Shown here: piece after piece, positions 1 through 10,121 of the stretch | How positions within the stretch are numbered: the stretch's first letter is position 1 | Layout of the letters: the number at the start of each line of letters is the position of its first letter | Origin: Sphingobacterium sp. | GTDB taxonomy: Bacteria; Bacteroidota; Bacteroidia; Sphingobacteriales; Sphingobacteriaceae | Direction of reading: 5' to 3' | Assembly: GCA_031253985.1 (NCBI GenBank) | Contig: JAIRVH010000185.1 | Span: 1-64,000, forward strand | DNA length: 64,000 nucleotides | Translations under genes and position numbers: made by a program | Notes under the pieces: generated by a model | What the model was told of the DNA's origin: nothing | Database searches by the model: none | The model's input: only the letters and a program-made list of their open reading frames with translations

Positions 1-255
1 CAGATGCGACGTGCACGTGGAGGTGCTGCAGCAAACCAAAAACCCTGGATTACAGGAGCAAATGATACCGGAATCGGTGCCGTAGTCAATCCTATATACG
101 CTGGCGAGGATAATGTAAAACAAGCCGGAGTTGATATTACTTCGCTCACTGGTTCGGCGGGAAAAATCTCAACGAGTGCAGCCACACAATCTTTTGATGA
201 GCCATTATCTGCAGAAGCTGTACTTAATATTGCAGGTTTATTTATTAAAGCTTAA
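1..255 (+). CDS. C-terminal fragment of an unidentified protein, truncated by the window edge
   Basis: Frame is open from base 1 (QMRRARGGAAANQKPW...LNIAGLFIKA*), followed by a good hairpin terminator. Family not recognised. Confidence 0.6.
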   Translation, partial: QMRRARGGAAANQKPWITGANDTGIGAVVNPIYAGEDNVKQAGVDITSLTGSAGKISTSAATQSFDEPLSAEAVLNIAGLFIKA

Positions 256-283
256 CAAAAGTCTTAATCTACCTGTGAAAATG

Positions 284-316
284 GCCCCAGTTTGTTTAGC
301 AAATTGGGGCTTTTTC
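284..316 (+). terminator. Rho-independent-like terminator
   Basis: GCCCCAGTTTG-tttag-CAAATTGGGGC followed by TTTTTC; 29 nt after the stop of the partial CDS. Confidence 0.75.
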
Positions 317-364
317 ATGATCTAAGTACCTTCATTTCAGTAAAAATAGAAAGAAAATAACATG

Positions 365-1216
365 CTAAATGCTTCCCATAACGCAGAGTTCGGTAAGCGT
401 AGGGGCAGGTTTTCCCCCTTCATCTTCCAACGTAATGGCAAAGGCCTGTGCTTTGGCAACATCAAGCATTTTACTGGCCATCTGTGCTTTGGCAGCCACC
501 GGAAATACACCAGCGCTGACCGGCTTGCCGTCAACCATCGCCCAGAGCTGATATTGTTTGCCCTTTGGAGGGAGAGGCATATGCTCAAGACTCAAGAATA
601 CTGCTTTAGATTGCTGATCCCAATAGACAATTGCATGCAAATCTGGTTTCGACTCTATGCCCTTTAAAGAAATCGTTTTAATGGCTGGATTTTGTACCAG
701 CGTCCATTTGTCCTGTAACACCGCGAGCGTGGCTTGCTGTGAATCCAGTTGAGCATTAGCTTGGGCAAGCATCTGGCTGTTTTCTTTTTGCTGCTGGTAA
801 AAAAACAGGTTGGCACCAGCACTGAGCACAAACAACAAGCTTGCCGCGATTGCCCAACCATAAGTCCTTACCGGTACCATTTCAGTGGGTTTCTCTTCAG
901 CAATTGAGTTTGGCAGTTCGCCAACAGGCTGTTTTGTAACAGTAGGCACTATAGGGCCAAGATCCGACTGTTCATCCTCCGTAATAAGATTCTCGCTTTT
1001 TAGCCTAGTCCAGATCTTTTCTTTCAAAGGCATAGGCATTGCCACCGCCTGGAGCTCAGCTAAGTCCTCGAGCATTTTTTCAGCTTCGGTAATAGCTAGA
1101 TCCACTGCGGAATTATTTTGACGAATACAATTTAGGATACTGACTTCTTCTTCAGAAGCGAGTCCCAATACGTACAATTCAATAATCCCTGACGATATGT
1201 AAGCTTCGATATCCAA
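365..1216 (-). CDS. Anti-sigma factor, RskA (anti-sigma-K) type, one TM segment
   Basis: N-terminal zinc-finger-like/ASD region (MDIEAYISSGIIELYVLGLASEEE), TM (WAIAASLLFVLSAGANLFFY), C-terminal RskA-like domain (AVFLSLEHMPLPPKGKQYQLWAMVDGKPVSAGVF). Directly downstream of an ECF sigma gene. Confidence 0.88.
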   Translation of the reverse strand: MDIEAYISSGIIELYVLGLASEEEVSILNCIRQNNSAVDLAITEAEKMLEDLAELQAVAMPMPLKEKIWTRLKSENLITEDEQSDLGPIVPTVTKQPVGELPNSIAEEKPTEMVPVRTYGWAIAASLLFVLSAGANLFFYQQQKENSQMLAQANAQLDSQQATLAVLQDKWTLVQNPAIKTISLKGIESKPDLHAIVYWDQQSKAVFLSLEHMPLPPKGKQYQLWAMVDGKPVSAGVFPVAAKAQMASKMLDVAKAQAFAITLEDEGGKPAPTLTELCVMGSI

Positions 1217-1218
1217 AA

Positions 1219-1785
1219 TTAACGATAGTCTTTTAACATTGTTTTTAACTGTAAAAAAGCCGCTTTTGTGCGTGTCTTTATTGTACCCAAAGGAATATCA
1301 AGCTGTTGTGCAATCTCCTGTTGAGTATATCCTTCATAGTAGGCCATCTCAATCAAAATGCGGCATTCAGGCTTTAAGTTATCTAAAATATTTTTAAATC
1401 CTATAAAATCTGCCTGTGCATTCCGTTCGTTCTGGCTTCGATCTTGTTCCTCTTCTCTATTTACGATATTTGAGAGTGGTTGGTTTTTCAACTCGTCCTT
1501 TGCACTCTTAGATTTTCGGTAGTCGAGAGCTGCGTTACGAGCAATATTAATCATCCATGTATATAACCTCCCTTTGTCTTCATCAAAAAGATCAATATAT
1601 TTCCAGATCTTAACAAAGACATCCTGAATAACTTCTTCAGCATGCTCAGCAGAATTTACAATACGACAGACTACGCCATAAAGAGAATCCGCATAGTTAT
1701 CATACAAATAACTAAAAGCTTGCTGATTCTTTTTTTTAAGCAAAAGAATCAATGTTTCTTCAGAAAGGTTATGTAATGGACTCAA
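1219..1785 (-). CDS. ECF RNA polymerase sigma factor (SigK-like, partner of the RskA protein)
   Basis: Sigma-70 region 2 (AEEVIQDVFVKIWKYIDLFDEDKGRLYTWMINIARN) and region 4 (GYTQQEIAQQLDIPLGTIKTRTKAAFLQLK). Confidence 0.93.
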   Translation of the reverse strand: MSPLHNLSEETLILLLKKKNQQAFSYLYDNYADSLYGVVCRIVNSAEHAEEVIQDVFVKIWKYIDLFDEDKGRLYTWMINIARNAALDYRKSKSAKDELKNQPLSNIVNREEEQDRSQNERNAQADFIGFKNILDNLKPECRILIEMAYYEGYTQQEIAQQLDIPLGTIKTRTKAAFLQLKTMLKDYR

Positions 1786-1920
1786 ATTTAAAGTTTATAG
1801 CATCTAATATCTTTATTAAATCCTATAAATCAAAGCTAATAGCTCAATTCACGTAAAAAAACAGTAAAACACGCTAATAGCGTATAAATACCTGGTCATA
1901 AGAAATCTTAAATATATAAA

Positions 1921-2251
1921 TCACAAATTCAGTTTTCCCGCCCTGTATCTTATTGCGCCAAACCATTTTTTCAATAGCGTGGCGTAGACTTTCCTAAAAT
2001 CTTTCGTACACCCAAAATCGCCCTCATTGAGCTGGTTCAGATCAGGTAAATCTTTGAGCAGCCCCTGCTGTTTCAAGGAGTCCGATATAAACAAAAGCTG
2101 ATTGGCTGTTCCATAATCGGTACCATTGCCCTCTAAGGCATCCGGCGAAGTCATCTCCTTCAGCCCCATATCCAGACTTTCCACGATGGCCAGCCGCTGC
2201 AATTTCCCACACTGCAGATTTTTCATTAAATTTAGTCAAGTATAGTTGCAT
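1921..2251 (-). pseudogene. Remnant of the C-terminus of a DUF1501-family protein
   Basis: NGTDYGTANQLLFISDSLKQQGLLKDLPDLNQLNEGDFGCTKDFRKVYATLLKKWFGA resembles the DUF1501 C-terminal motif (GTDHGTA...LP.L..L..GDL....DFR.VYA.LL..WL). The upstream part of the domain is missing or scrambled. Confidence 0.6.
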
Positions 2252-2322
2252 GGAAACTTTTTAGAGATCGCCATGCAACGATAACAGCAATCATTTTTAA
2301 GCCTTTTTAAATAAAACTCCAA

Positions 2323-2790
2323 ATGATAAAATTATGCAAGGTGCTCGTCCTTTTATCCATTTCCCTTGTTTTTGTACAATGCATGAGCAGTGAGCACGAC
2401 CCTTCGGACAACTTCGACTGGTTAGTGGGCAAATGGCGGCGTACCAACGAAACCCAGGGTAAAAAGACCTTTGAATATTGGGTTAAAATAAACGAAACTG
2501 AATATGCGGGCCTGGCCTTTACCCTTCACAACAACGATACTGTCAACCAGGAAAAAATGGCACTGTTGAAATCCGACGGAAACTGGCAATTAAAGGTGAA
2601 AACACCCGATGAAAAGGATTTTGTAGCCTTTGAAATGACTACGCAGAAAAACGGGCTATTCGAATGCAATAATGACTCCCTACCCTTCCCTAAAAAGATT
2701 ACCTACTGGCGGGACGGTGAAAAGCTAAGGGCAAATGTAGCTGGCGACAGCCTGCAGATTCCTTTTGAATTCAGTAAAATCAAAAAATAA
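2323..2790 (+). CDS. Lipoprotein, DUF6265-like
   Basis: Lipobox-like signal peptide (LLSISLVFVQC) and FDWLVGKWRRTNETQGKKTFEYWVKINETEYAGL. Confidence 0.7.
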   Translation: MIKLCKVLVLLSISLVFVQCMSSEHDPSDNFDWLVGKWRRTNETQGKKTFEYWVKINETEYAGLAFTLHNNDTVNQEKMALLKSDGNWQLKVKTPDEKDFVAFEMTTQKNGLFECNNDSLPFPKKITYWRDGEKLRANVAGDSLQIPFEFSKIKK

Positions 2791-2912
2791 TTTGCGCCGA
2801 ATACCCGACGGTCAAAAAACCAAACGCATTTTAGATTCATTTTATGTAGAACATAATATTTACTACCTTAGTAGTCTAATGCTAACCATTTTTAATCTGT
2901 CTATGTAAAACC

Positions 2913-3464
2913 ATGCTGGATATTCAAGAATTGAGTGCTGAGGAAAAACAGATGATTGCCATTGGGCGAGATGAAAGAATATTTAAGAAATTTTTCATTC
3001 AAAACTTCGATGGGCTCAAGCAATATGCATTCTCTTTCATCAAAGACGAAGATCTCGCTCAGGATATCTCCTGCCAAATATTATGGAAAATATGGAATCT
3101 TCAGGAAAAACTCCTTGAGATCGAATTACTCGTTCCTTATATACTCCGCGCGGTAAAAAATGGATGCTTAAATCAGATACGAAAGAAAACAATCGAGTAT
3201 TCATTACACGATATGGCCCATGATAATTTTATCGATGACATATCGCCAGAATCGTTACTTATTTCCAAAGAGAAAATTGCCGAAATCGAACATAGCATAT
3301 CCCTGCTACCCGCCAAAACAAAACAAGCCTTTTTATTGGTTAAAGATGAACAGCTGTCTTATAAACAGGCCGCGGCTAAAATGGGAATAGCCATTAACAC
3401 GGTAGACCGACACCTACAGATTGCGCTAAAAAAAATCTATGCTCAGCTAAAACAAAAAAAATAA
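2913..3464 (+). CDS. ECF sigma factor, FecI-like
   Basis: Region 2 (DEDLAQDISCQILWKIW) and region 4 (LSYKQAAAKMGIAINTVDRHLQIALKKI). Followed by FecR and STN-SusC. Confidence 0.92.
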   Translation: MLDIQELSAEEKQMIAIGRDERIFKKFFIQNFDGLKQYAFSFIKDEDLAQDISCQILWKIWNLQEKLLEIELLVPYILRAVKNGCLNQIRKKTIEYSLHDMAHDNFIDDISPESLLISKEKIAEIEHSISLLPAKTKQAFLLVKDEQLSYKQAAAKMGIAINTVDRHLQIALKKIYAQLKQKK

Positions 3465-3518
3465 ATTCGGTATTGGTGAGATTTGCTTTTTCATGTGTCT
3501 TATGAATAAAACAACCCC

Positions 3519-4589
3519 ATGTCATCAGAAGATAGTTATTTTTTAGAGCTCATTCAAAAATACCTGGACAAGCGTATCACGGCCACCGAAGAGGAAGAGC
3601 TGTATCATTTGATGACTTTAGAAGAAAGTAGATTAGATCTTTATCTCTATTTGACGCAACAAAATCAATCGTTAAAAAATAGACCCATTACGCTTGACTC
3701 GTTGTTTGAATCGTCCAAAAAGAAGTATAAGACTACGGATAGTACTGCTAGCGAACGAAAAGAAAAAAGAAATACCCTGCTATCATCAAAAAACTATCAG
3801 CGTTTGCTTATTGCCGCCTCTGTTCTTATCATGATATCTTTTGGAGGTTTCTATCTCTTTCAGCACATCCTGCCTGGGCGCATCATCAAGCTTACATCGG
3901 CCAAAGGTGAAAGGAAACATTTTAAATTAGAGGATGGAACTGAAATTTGGCTCAATAGCGGTAGCCAACTCGAGTATGACGTCAAGTATGGCCTATCAAA
4001 TCGAGATGTAACACTGTCTGGAGAAGCTTATTTTAAGGTAACCAAAAATAAAAAATTACCATTTCATGTAAACGCTTATGGTAATACAATCGAAGTGCTT
4101 GGTACGCAGTTTAATGTTCAGGCCTATGCAGAAGAACAAAAAATGGAAACAACACTCTTTGAAGGTAAAGTGAATCTCAAAGTTAAAGATAAAGGATACG
4201 TTCGTGAATTTATTATGCATCCTGGAGAAAAAATAGAGGTAGCGAATAGCCTAGCCACCGGCATGCATATCAGGAAAAGCAACCTCGTTAAAGAATCTAC
4301 AGAAGGGGGAGCAAACTTCAGCCAAATTAATCATGAAAATACCGAACTGTCAGAAGCACTATGGACGAAAAATAAACTGGTTTTTCAGGATGATCCTATA
4401 GATATCATGAGCAGAAAAATAGAACGTTGGTACAATAAAACCATCCGAATTGAAAACAAGAATATTTTGAACCAATCCTATACAGGCGTGTTTCAGGAGA
4501 AAACAGCGCGGGAGGTTTTGGACATTTTGATTAAAACCGGTGCCAACCTTCATTATAAAGAACAACGCGACACCATTATACTGTATTAA
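3519..4589 (+). CDS. FecR-family anti-sigma factor
   Basis: TM plus FecR signature (EDGTEIWLNSGSQLEYDVKYG...VTLSGEAYFKVTKNKKLPFHVNAYGNTIEVLGTQFNV) and C-terminal DUF4974-like region. Confidence 0.93.
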   Translation: MSSEDSYFLELIQKYLDKRITATEEEELYHLMTLEESRLDLYLYLTQQNQSLKNRPITLDSLFESSKKKYKTTDSTASERKEKRNTLLSSKNYQRLLIAASVLIMISFGGFYLFQHILPGRIIKLTSAKGERKHFKLEDGTEIWLNSGSQLEYDVKYGLSNRDVTLSGEAYFKVTKNKKLPFHVNAYGNTIEVLGTQFNVQAYAEEQKMETTLFEGKVNLKVKDKGYVREFIMHPGEKIEVANSLATGMHIRKSNLVKESTEGGANFSQINHENTELSEALWTKNKLVFQDDPIDIMSRKIERWYNKTIRIENKNILNQSYTGVFQEKTAREVLDILIKTGANLHYKEQRDTIILY

Positions 4590-4757
4590 AAAAAACTAAA
4601 ATTAGAATCAAATTAACGAACAATAACGACCTGAATATGAAATAAAAAAAACAAACAAAAAAGGGTACATCGCAGCGATATACCCAAAGATGATCAATTG
4701 GCACAAAGCCCTAGGAAAGTTGTTGTGCCCAATTATTTACCTCTTATTTTTAAAATT

Positions 4758-7700
4758 ATGAAAAAAAATTCACATGCTCGATGTCATGTGCCGATTCTTT
4801 ATTACCTAAAGTGGCTCTTCATGGTAAAATTTATAATGCTGTTGATTGTAGCATTTGGCTATAACAGCTATGCGACTACAACTTCTGCACAAGAAAATGT
4901 AACACTTAAATACAAAAATATAAAACTTAAAAATCTATTGCAGCTTATTGAAAAACAGACGGATTTGAGATTTGTATACAATAATAATCAAGTAGAAGAA
5001 GTTACGATACAGCAAATTTCTACGACTAATAAGCCCTGGAAAGAATTACTGAGGCCCATTCTGGAAAAAAATGGCTTTCAGATGCAACAGATCGATGGCG
5101 GCCGTATCATTCTTTCCCAGCCGCAAACACAGGAGCTTAAATTTCAAGGGAAAGTATCCAATAGCAAGGGAGAACCGCTACCGGGAGTTTCCATCAAGGA
5201 AAAGGGATCAGACAAAGGTACCTTAACAAATGATAAAGGGGAATTTATGCTCACTGTAAAAAGCACACAAAGCAGCCTATTCATCAGCAGTGTTGGTTTC
5301 GTAAGCTTAGAAGTTCCCTACTCTTCGATATTTCAGACCATTGAACTTAAAGAGGATCTAGCGCAGTTGGAAGAAGTCGTTGTCGTAGGCTACGGTGCAC
5401 AAAAACGCGTCAACTTAACGGGTGCTGTTGCCACAATTGGCGGTAAAGAATTAGAAAACCGGCCTGTTGTGAATGCTACGCAGAGCCTACAGGGTGAAGT
5501 CCCTGGTTTAAACGTCAATGTTGGAGGCAATACCAAGCCAGGACAGAGCTTCAACCTGAATGTACGCGGTGTCGGTAATCTAAGTGGAACCGATGGGCCT
5601 TATGTTCTTGTTGACGGAATGGAAATGTCCTTGGCCGATGTTAATCCCAGCGATATCGACAATATCTCTGTTTTAAAAGATGCATCGGCATCTGCAATCT
5701 ATGGCTCGCGTGCAGCCTATGGTGTCATTCTGGTTACTACAAAAAAAGGTGCCGCTGGAAAGAAGACAATTAATATCAGCACCAACACAGGATTGACCTC
5801 GCCCGTAAAACTGCCCGAAATGGTCAACTCAGTCGACTTTGCAAACTTTTTTAATGCGGCGACTTTTAATGCGCTCGGAACCAAACAATATTCCGATGAT
5901 AAGATCGCCCTACTACAACAATACATCAATGATCCGGGCAGTATATCGATCTTTCCAGAAGTCAATACCAATAACTATGCAAGCTGGGAAAATAGCGCCA
6001 ACGGTGTCGCCAATACAAACTGGTTTGATCTCCATTATAAACCGACCGCATTGCGACAAAATTACAACATCAATATGGGCGGTGGAAATGCAGGAACGCA
6101 ATTCTATGTCTCAGGAGGCTATTATAATGAAGATGGAATTCTACGCTACGCAGACATCGACTATAAGCGCTATAATTTTAATAGCTCTGTTACTTCCGAA
6201 CTGTCTTCATGGATAAAACTCAAAGCTAACGTAAAATACACGCGCAGCAGCAATCAGACACCTTTGGCCGGATTCGAAGGCATGTTTTTCCATAATCTTG
6301 CGCGCATGCGTCCAAATGTATCACCTTATGATTTTTATGGCAACTGGACGGAACAGTCCATGGTACCCTACCTCCAGTCAGGATCCAAAGATCAGTTGAC
6401 AGCGAATACCTTAGCGATATTAGGTGGACTCGAAATAACCCCATTAAAAAACTGGAAAATCTTTGCCGATTTGAATTATCGCTTAGATAATAGCGAAAAT
6501 GATATCCTGAAATTGCCCGGAACAATTTATGGTATTGATGGCACAACATATCTGGTCAACAGGTCAGAATATAACATCCCGCTTGGTGGAAGTTTCGAAC
6601 GCCGGATGAACAATAACAATTATCTAACGCCAAACATCTATACAAACTACAAACTAACTGTTGACAAACATAATTTTGACTTAACAGCTGGATTTCAACA
6701 GGAAGTAAATACTTTCAAGGAGATTTATACCTCTGCAAGCGATCTGATCAGTTTTGACCGTCCGGGCATTGACTTGTCGACAGGAACAAAGAACAGTAAG
6801 GAAGCCCGTAACCATTGGGCTACCCGGGGCATGTTTGCACGTTTAAATTACAATTTCGATCAGAAATACCTATTAGAACTGAATGGCCGATACGATGGCT
6901 CGTCACGATTTGCAGCCGGGCATCGCTGGGGATTTTTCCCCTCGATATCAGCGGCATACAATATCAGCGAAGAATCGTTTTTCAAAGATAATATTTCCTG
7001 GATCAATCAACTAAAAATAAGAGGATCCTATGGCTCTCTGGGAAACCAAGCCGGTGCCGGTCTTTATGCTTACTCCGAAAATATGAGCATTGTAGTCCCT
7101 GGAGCTAACGGTGCAGGAGGACGTTATTACTTTCAAAATGGCCGTGAAAGTTATATAAACGCACCGGGGGCATTCAATCCCCTAATTACCTGGGAAAAAG
7201 TCAGAAGTGCCAACATTGGTCTCGATTTTACTTTATTGAAGTACCGATTAACAGGAACACTAGACCTCTACCAACGCAATACAAAAGATATGCTCGGTCC
7301 TTCCAGAGATGTTGCAGACCTCTTTGGAACGACACCTGCAAAAAGCAATAATGCCGATCTCCGAACGAGAGGCTGGGAACTCAATGTAAAATGGCGAGAT
7401 AAAATTGCCGAGAACTGGAGCTACAACCTCGGAATCATTCTTTCCGATTACCAGTCAATGGTGACCAAATACCAAAATCCAACCAAATTTGACCCTAGCG
7501 GACAGTGGTATGAAGGTAAAATGTCCGGTGAGATTTGGGGATACCAGGCCAATCAGCTAATCCGTACACAAGCAGAAGCCGATGAATACAATAAATTGGA
7601 CCGGTCCTTTATATCTGCACGTAACTGGGTACCAGGAGACGTGATGTACCTTGACATAAATAACGATGGTAAGATAAACAATGGAGCCAATCGTTTGGGT

Positions 7701-8252
7701 GACATGGGCGACATTTCCATTATTGGGAACAGTACTCCCCGCTATAGCTATAGTTTCTCAGCAGGATTGAATTGGAAAGACCTTTCGATGAACATGCTTT
7801 GGCAGGGAATCGCTAAACGAGATTTTAGTCCTGGATTTGCAGATGCTTATTTTTGGGGATCGGGTGCATTGGCACAGGTAACTGTATTCAAGCAGCATCT
7901 CAACTATTTCTCAGAAAGTAATCCGGACGCGTATTATCCGAATCCATACGCCTCGCCGGTAGGTGCCATAAATTCCTACATCAATAAAACACAGCTCGCT
8001 TCTACACGCTATCTTCAAAATGCAGCTTACCTACGGCTCAAAAATCTGACATTAAGCTATAGCCTGCCAAAGAATCTGATCCAACGCTGGAAGTTTGATC
8101 GGCTGAGTGTGTTTCTCAGTGGCGAAAACTTACTGACATTCAGCAGCCTGGCCAAAATGTTTGATCCCGAAACCATAGAAGGTGGATCTGGCATGGGCAA
8201 GATCTACCCATTGAGCAAAGTCTATTCCTTCGGTTTAAATCTTAACTTTTAA
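4758..8252 (+). CDS. SusC/RagA-family TonB-dependent receptor with N-terminal STN domain
   Basis: STN (LKNLLQLIEKQTDLRFVYNNNQVEEV), CarboxypepD_reg-like (GKVSNSKGEPLPGVSIKEKGSDKGTLTNDKGEF), plug (EEVVVVGYGAQKRVNLTGAV), ASAIYGSRAAYGVILVTTKKG. The track starts at TTG 4698; ATG 4758 (MKKNSHARC) is more likely. Confidence 0.95.
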   Translation: MKKNSHARCHVPILYYLKWLFMVKFIMLLIVAFGYNSYATTTSAQENVTLKYKNIKLKNLLQLIEKQTDLRFVYNNNQVEEVTIQQISTTNKPWKELLRPILEKNGFQMQQIDGGRIILSQPQTQELKFQGKVSNSKGEPLPGVSIKEKGSDKGTLTNDKGEFMLTVKSTQSSLFISSVGFVSLEVPYSSIFQTIELKEDLAQLEEVVVVGYGAQKRVNLTGAVATIGGKELENRPVVNATQSLQGEVPGLNVNVGGNTKPGQSFNLNVRGVGNLSGTDGPYVLVDGMEMSLADVNPSDIDNISVLKDASASAIYGSRAAYGVILVTTKKGAAGKKTINISTNTGLTSPVKLPEMVNSVDFANFFNAATFNALGTKQYSDDKIALLQQYINDPGSISIFPEVNTNNYASWENSANGVANTNWFDLHYKPTALRQNYNINMGGGNAGTQFYVSGGYYNEDGILRYADIDYKRYNFNSSVTSELSSWIKLKANVKYTRSSNQTPLAGFEGMFFHNLARMRPNVSPYDFYGNWTEQSMVPYLQSGSKDQLTANTLAILGGLEITPLKNWKIFADLNYRLDNSENDILKLPGTIYGIDGTTYLVNRSEYNIPLGGSFERRMNNNNYLTPNIYTNYKLTVDKHNFDLTAGFQQEVNTFKEIYTSASDLISFDRPGIDLSTGTKNSKEARNHWATRGMFARLNYNFDQKYLLELNGRYDGSSRFAAGHRWGFFPSISAAYNISEESFFKDNISWINQLKIRGSYGSLGNQAGAGLYAYSENMSIVVPGANGAGGRYYFQNGRESYINAPGAFNPLITWEKVRSANIGLDFTLLKYRLTGTLDLYQRNTKDMLGPSRDVADLFGTTPAKSNNADLRTRGWELNVKWRDKIAENWSYNLGIILSDYQSMVTKYQNPTKFDPSGQWYEGKMSGEIWGYQANQLIRTQAEADEYNKLDRSFISARNWVPGDVMYLDINNDGKINNGANRLGDMGDISIIGNSTPRYSYSFSAGLNWKDLSMNMLWQGIAKRDFSPGFADAYFWGSGALAQVTVFKQHLNYFSESNPDAYYPNPYASPVGAINSYINKTQLASTRYLQNAAYLRLKNLTLSYSLPKNLIQRWKFDRLSVFLSGENLLTFSSLAKMFDPETIEGGSGMGKIYPLSKVYSFGLNLNF

Positions 8253-8261
8253 CTAGCAGTC

Positions 8262-10088
8262 ATGAAATTAAAAAAATTCACATATATCGTTTTGGGACTC
8301 ACTTGCAGTTTTTTGGTAGCCTGCAATAGCAATTTTTTAAATCGGGAACCATTAGATCAGTTATCCACCAGTGGGAGTCTAGCATCAACCAACGAACTGC
8401 GATTATATATCAACCAGTTTTATCAAACCCTCCCCAACCACCCGAGCACAACTGGCGGAAATGGTATTGCATTTGAAGATGCCAAAACAGATAATATGAT
8501 TTTTACCAATGTCGACAATCGCTTAAATGGACAGTTGACCGTATCAAATGCAACATCTATCAGTGAGTATACACAGATCAGATCGCTTAATTTTTTCCTC
8601 AAACAATCCGCTAACGCAAAAGGAAACCAATCAGAAATAAACAGATATCTCGGTGAGGCCTATTTTTTCAGAGCTTGGTACTATTTTGAATTGGTTAAAA
8701 AATATGGCGATGTAACCTGGGTCAACCAGCTTCTAAACTCAGAAGATGAATCTACCTTTTTGGCACGTGATAGCCGAATTGTCATTGTAGACTCCATCCT
8801 CAATGACCTCAACCGATCTGCTGCACTGCTACCCTCGCAGTCGACCAATACCAGCATGCGTCTTCACAAGGACGTTGCATTAACGCTTAAATCACGTGTA
8901 GCACTCTATGAAGGTACTTGGCAACGGTATCACAAATTAAAAGCAACGCCATTTTTCACGCCGACAGTTACTGAAAACAAAATTAAAGATTACTTGACGC
9001 AAGCCCGTGATGCCGCAAAAGAGATTATTGATGGCAATCGATGGAAAATATATAGTACCGGCAGATACAACGATGACTACCGGAACATGTTCAATACGGC
9101 CGATCTCTCGACAAATAGTGAAGTCATGCTTTACCGCCGCTACAACCCTGCCGAAAATATCGGTCACGGTGTATCCAAATATTTATCTACCGGAGGTGGT
9201 GATATCGGACTGACACAGAGCTTAGTCAGTGATTACCTTACTATAGATGGAAAGCCATTTGTCGGAACCTTGCAAAACAGTATCCAACAAGTCTATGGTC
9301 AAGACATGCTGCCAACAGTCCGTGACCCACGCCTATCGCAAACAGCAGTATTGCCACAAGCACCCTTACGTCCTGATGCTGTAGCAGCCAACTTCCCTCC
9401 GATCAACCAGAGTGGATTTAATCGTTCTACTACTGGATACCCCATGTATAAATATGTAGAATACACGAATCTCGCGGCGGTTACCGATGATGGGATGAGT
9501 GCTGCACCTGTGATCTATTTCCGTTATGCGGAGGTCTTACTGAATTATGCCGAAGCGCTTGCCGAACTGAAAGAAGATCCCACTAAAATAGTTCAGGCCA
9601 TACACCCCCTTCGTGCGCGACTGAATCTGCCGGATATGGATTTTGACCGTGAATATAATACTACAGCAAGCTATCCATTTTCAACGTTGGACAAATATAT
9701 TCAGGCAGTACGCCGCGAGCGCCGTGTGGAGATGGTAGCGGAAGGCCAGCGTCTACAGGATATTTTCCGTTGGGCAGCAGCTGACCAGCTCATTGTCGGA
9801 AAACGTCCTTTAGGCATACTGTTCATTGGCAGCAATATTGCACAGGAAAATACGAGCACAGGATTTTACAAAGATAACTTGCTTTACTACGATAATGCTC
9901 CTGCAGGCAAAAGCATTAACTTTTTTCTCTCTGGAAATCCTGGAGATGCCTATAGATATATGGATCCCTATAAAAGTGTATTGCCCTCAGGCTACAAATT
10001 TAGGGTAGAACGGGATTATCTGCTACCTATTCAGCAACGAATGATCGAGTTGACAGGTGGAAAATGGAAACAAAATCCCAATTGGTAA
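8262..10088 (+). CDS. SusD/RagB-family nutrient-binding outer-membrane lipoprotein
   Basis: Lipobox (LTCSFLVACNSNFLNREPLDQ), EAYFFRAWYYFELVKKYGDV, FRYAEVLLNYAEALAEL, RRERRVEMVAEGQRLQDIFRW. Confidence 0.94.
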   Translation: MKLKKFTYIVLGLTCSFLVACNSNFLNREPLDQLSTSGSLASTNELRLYINQFYQTLPNHPSTTGGNGIAFEDAKTDNMIFTNVDNRLNGQLTVSNATSISEYTQIRSLNFFLKQSANAKGNQSEINRYLGEAYFFRAWYYFELVKKYGDVTWVNQLLNSEDESTFLARDSRIVIVDSILNDLNRSAALLPSQSTNTSMRLHKDVALTLKSRVALYEGTWQRYHKLKATPFFTPTVTENKIKDYLTQARDAAKEIIDGNRWKIYSTGRYNDDYRNMFNTADLSTNSEVMLYRRYNPAENIGHGVSKYLSTGGGDIGLTQSLVSDYLTIDGKPFVGTLQNSIQQVYGQDMLPTVRDPRLSQTAVLPQAPLRPDAVAANFPPINQSGFNRSTTGYPMYKYVEYTNLAAVTDDGMSAAPVIYFRYAEVLLNYAEALAELKEDPTKIVQAIHPLRARLNLPDMDFDREYNTTASYPFSTLDKYIQAVRRERRVEMVAEGQRLQDIFRWAAADQLIVGKRPLGILFIGSNIAQENTSTGFYKDNLLYYDNAPAGKSINFFLSGNPGDAYRYMDPYKSVLPSGYKFRVERDYLLPIQQRMIELTGGKWKQNPNW

Positions 10089-10121
10089 AAAGTACAGGCA
10101 AAAATTAAAGATCCAAAAAAC

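Noticed and set aside
362-667. + strand 101-aa ORF opposite the RskA gene, and similar antisense ORFs throughout the track
   Set aside because: They are shadow frames of confidently assigned genes and lack domain-like sequence.
1793-1800. TAAATTTG (-7-like) on the - strand before the sigma gene at 1785
   Set aside because: No TTTG at the expected -33 spacing, and it would leave almost no leader.
2864-2871. TACCTTAG as a -7 element for the sigma gene at 2913
   Set aside because: One mismatch in the -7 core and only a TTTT at -33; too weak to list as a feature.
4698-4757. TTG start at 4698 for the first SusC
   Set aside because: The ATG at 4758 starts a more typical N-terminus (MKKNSHARC) than the 20-residue TTG extension.
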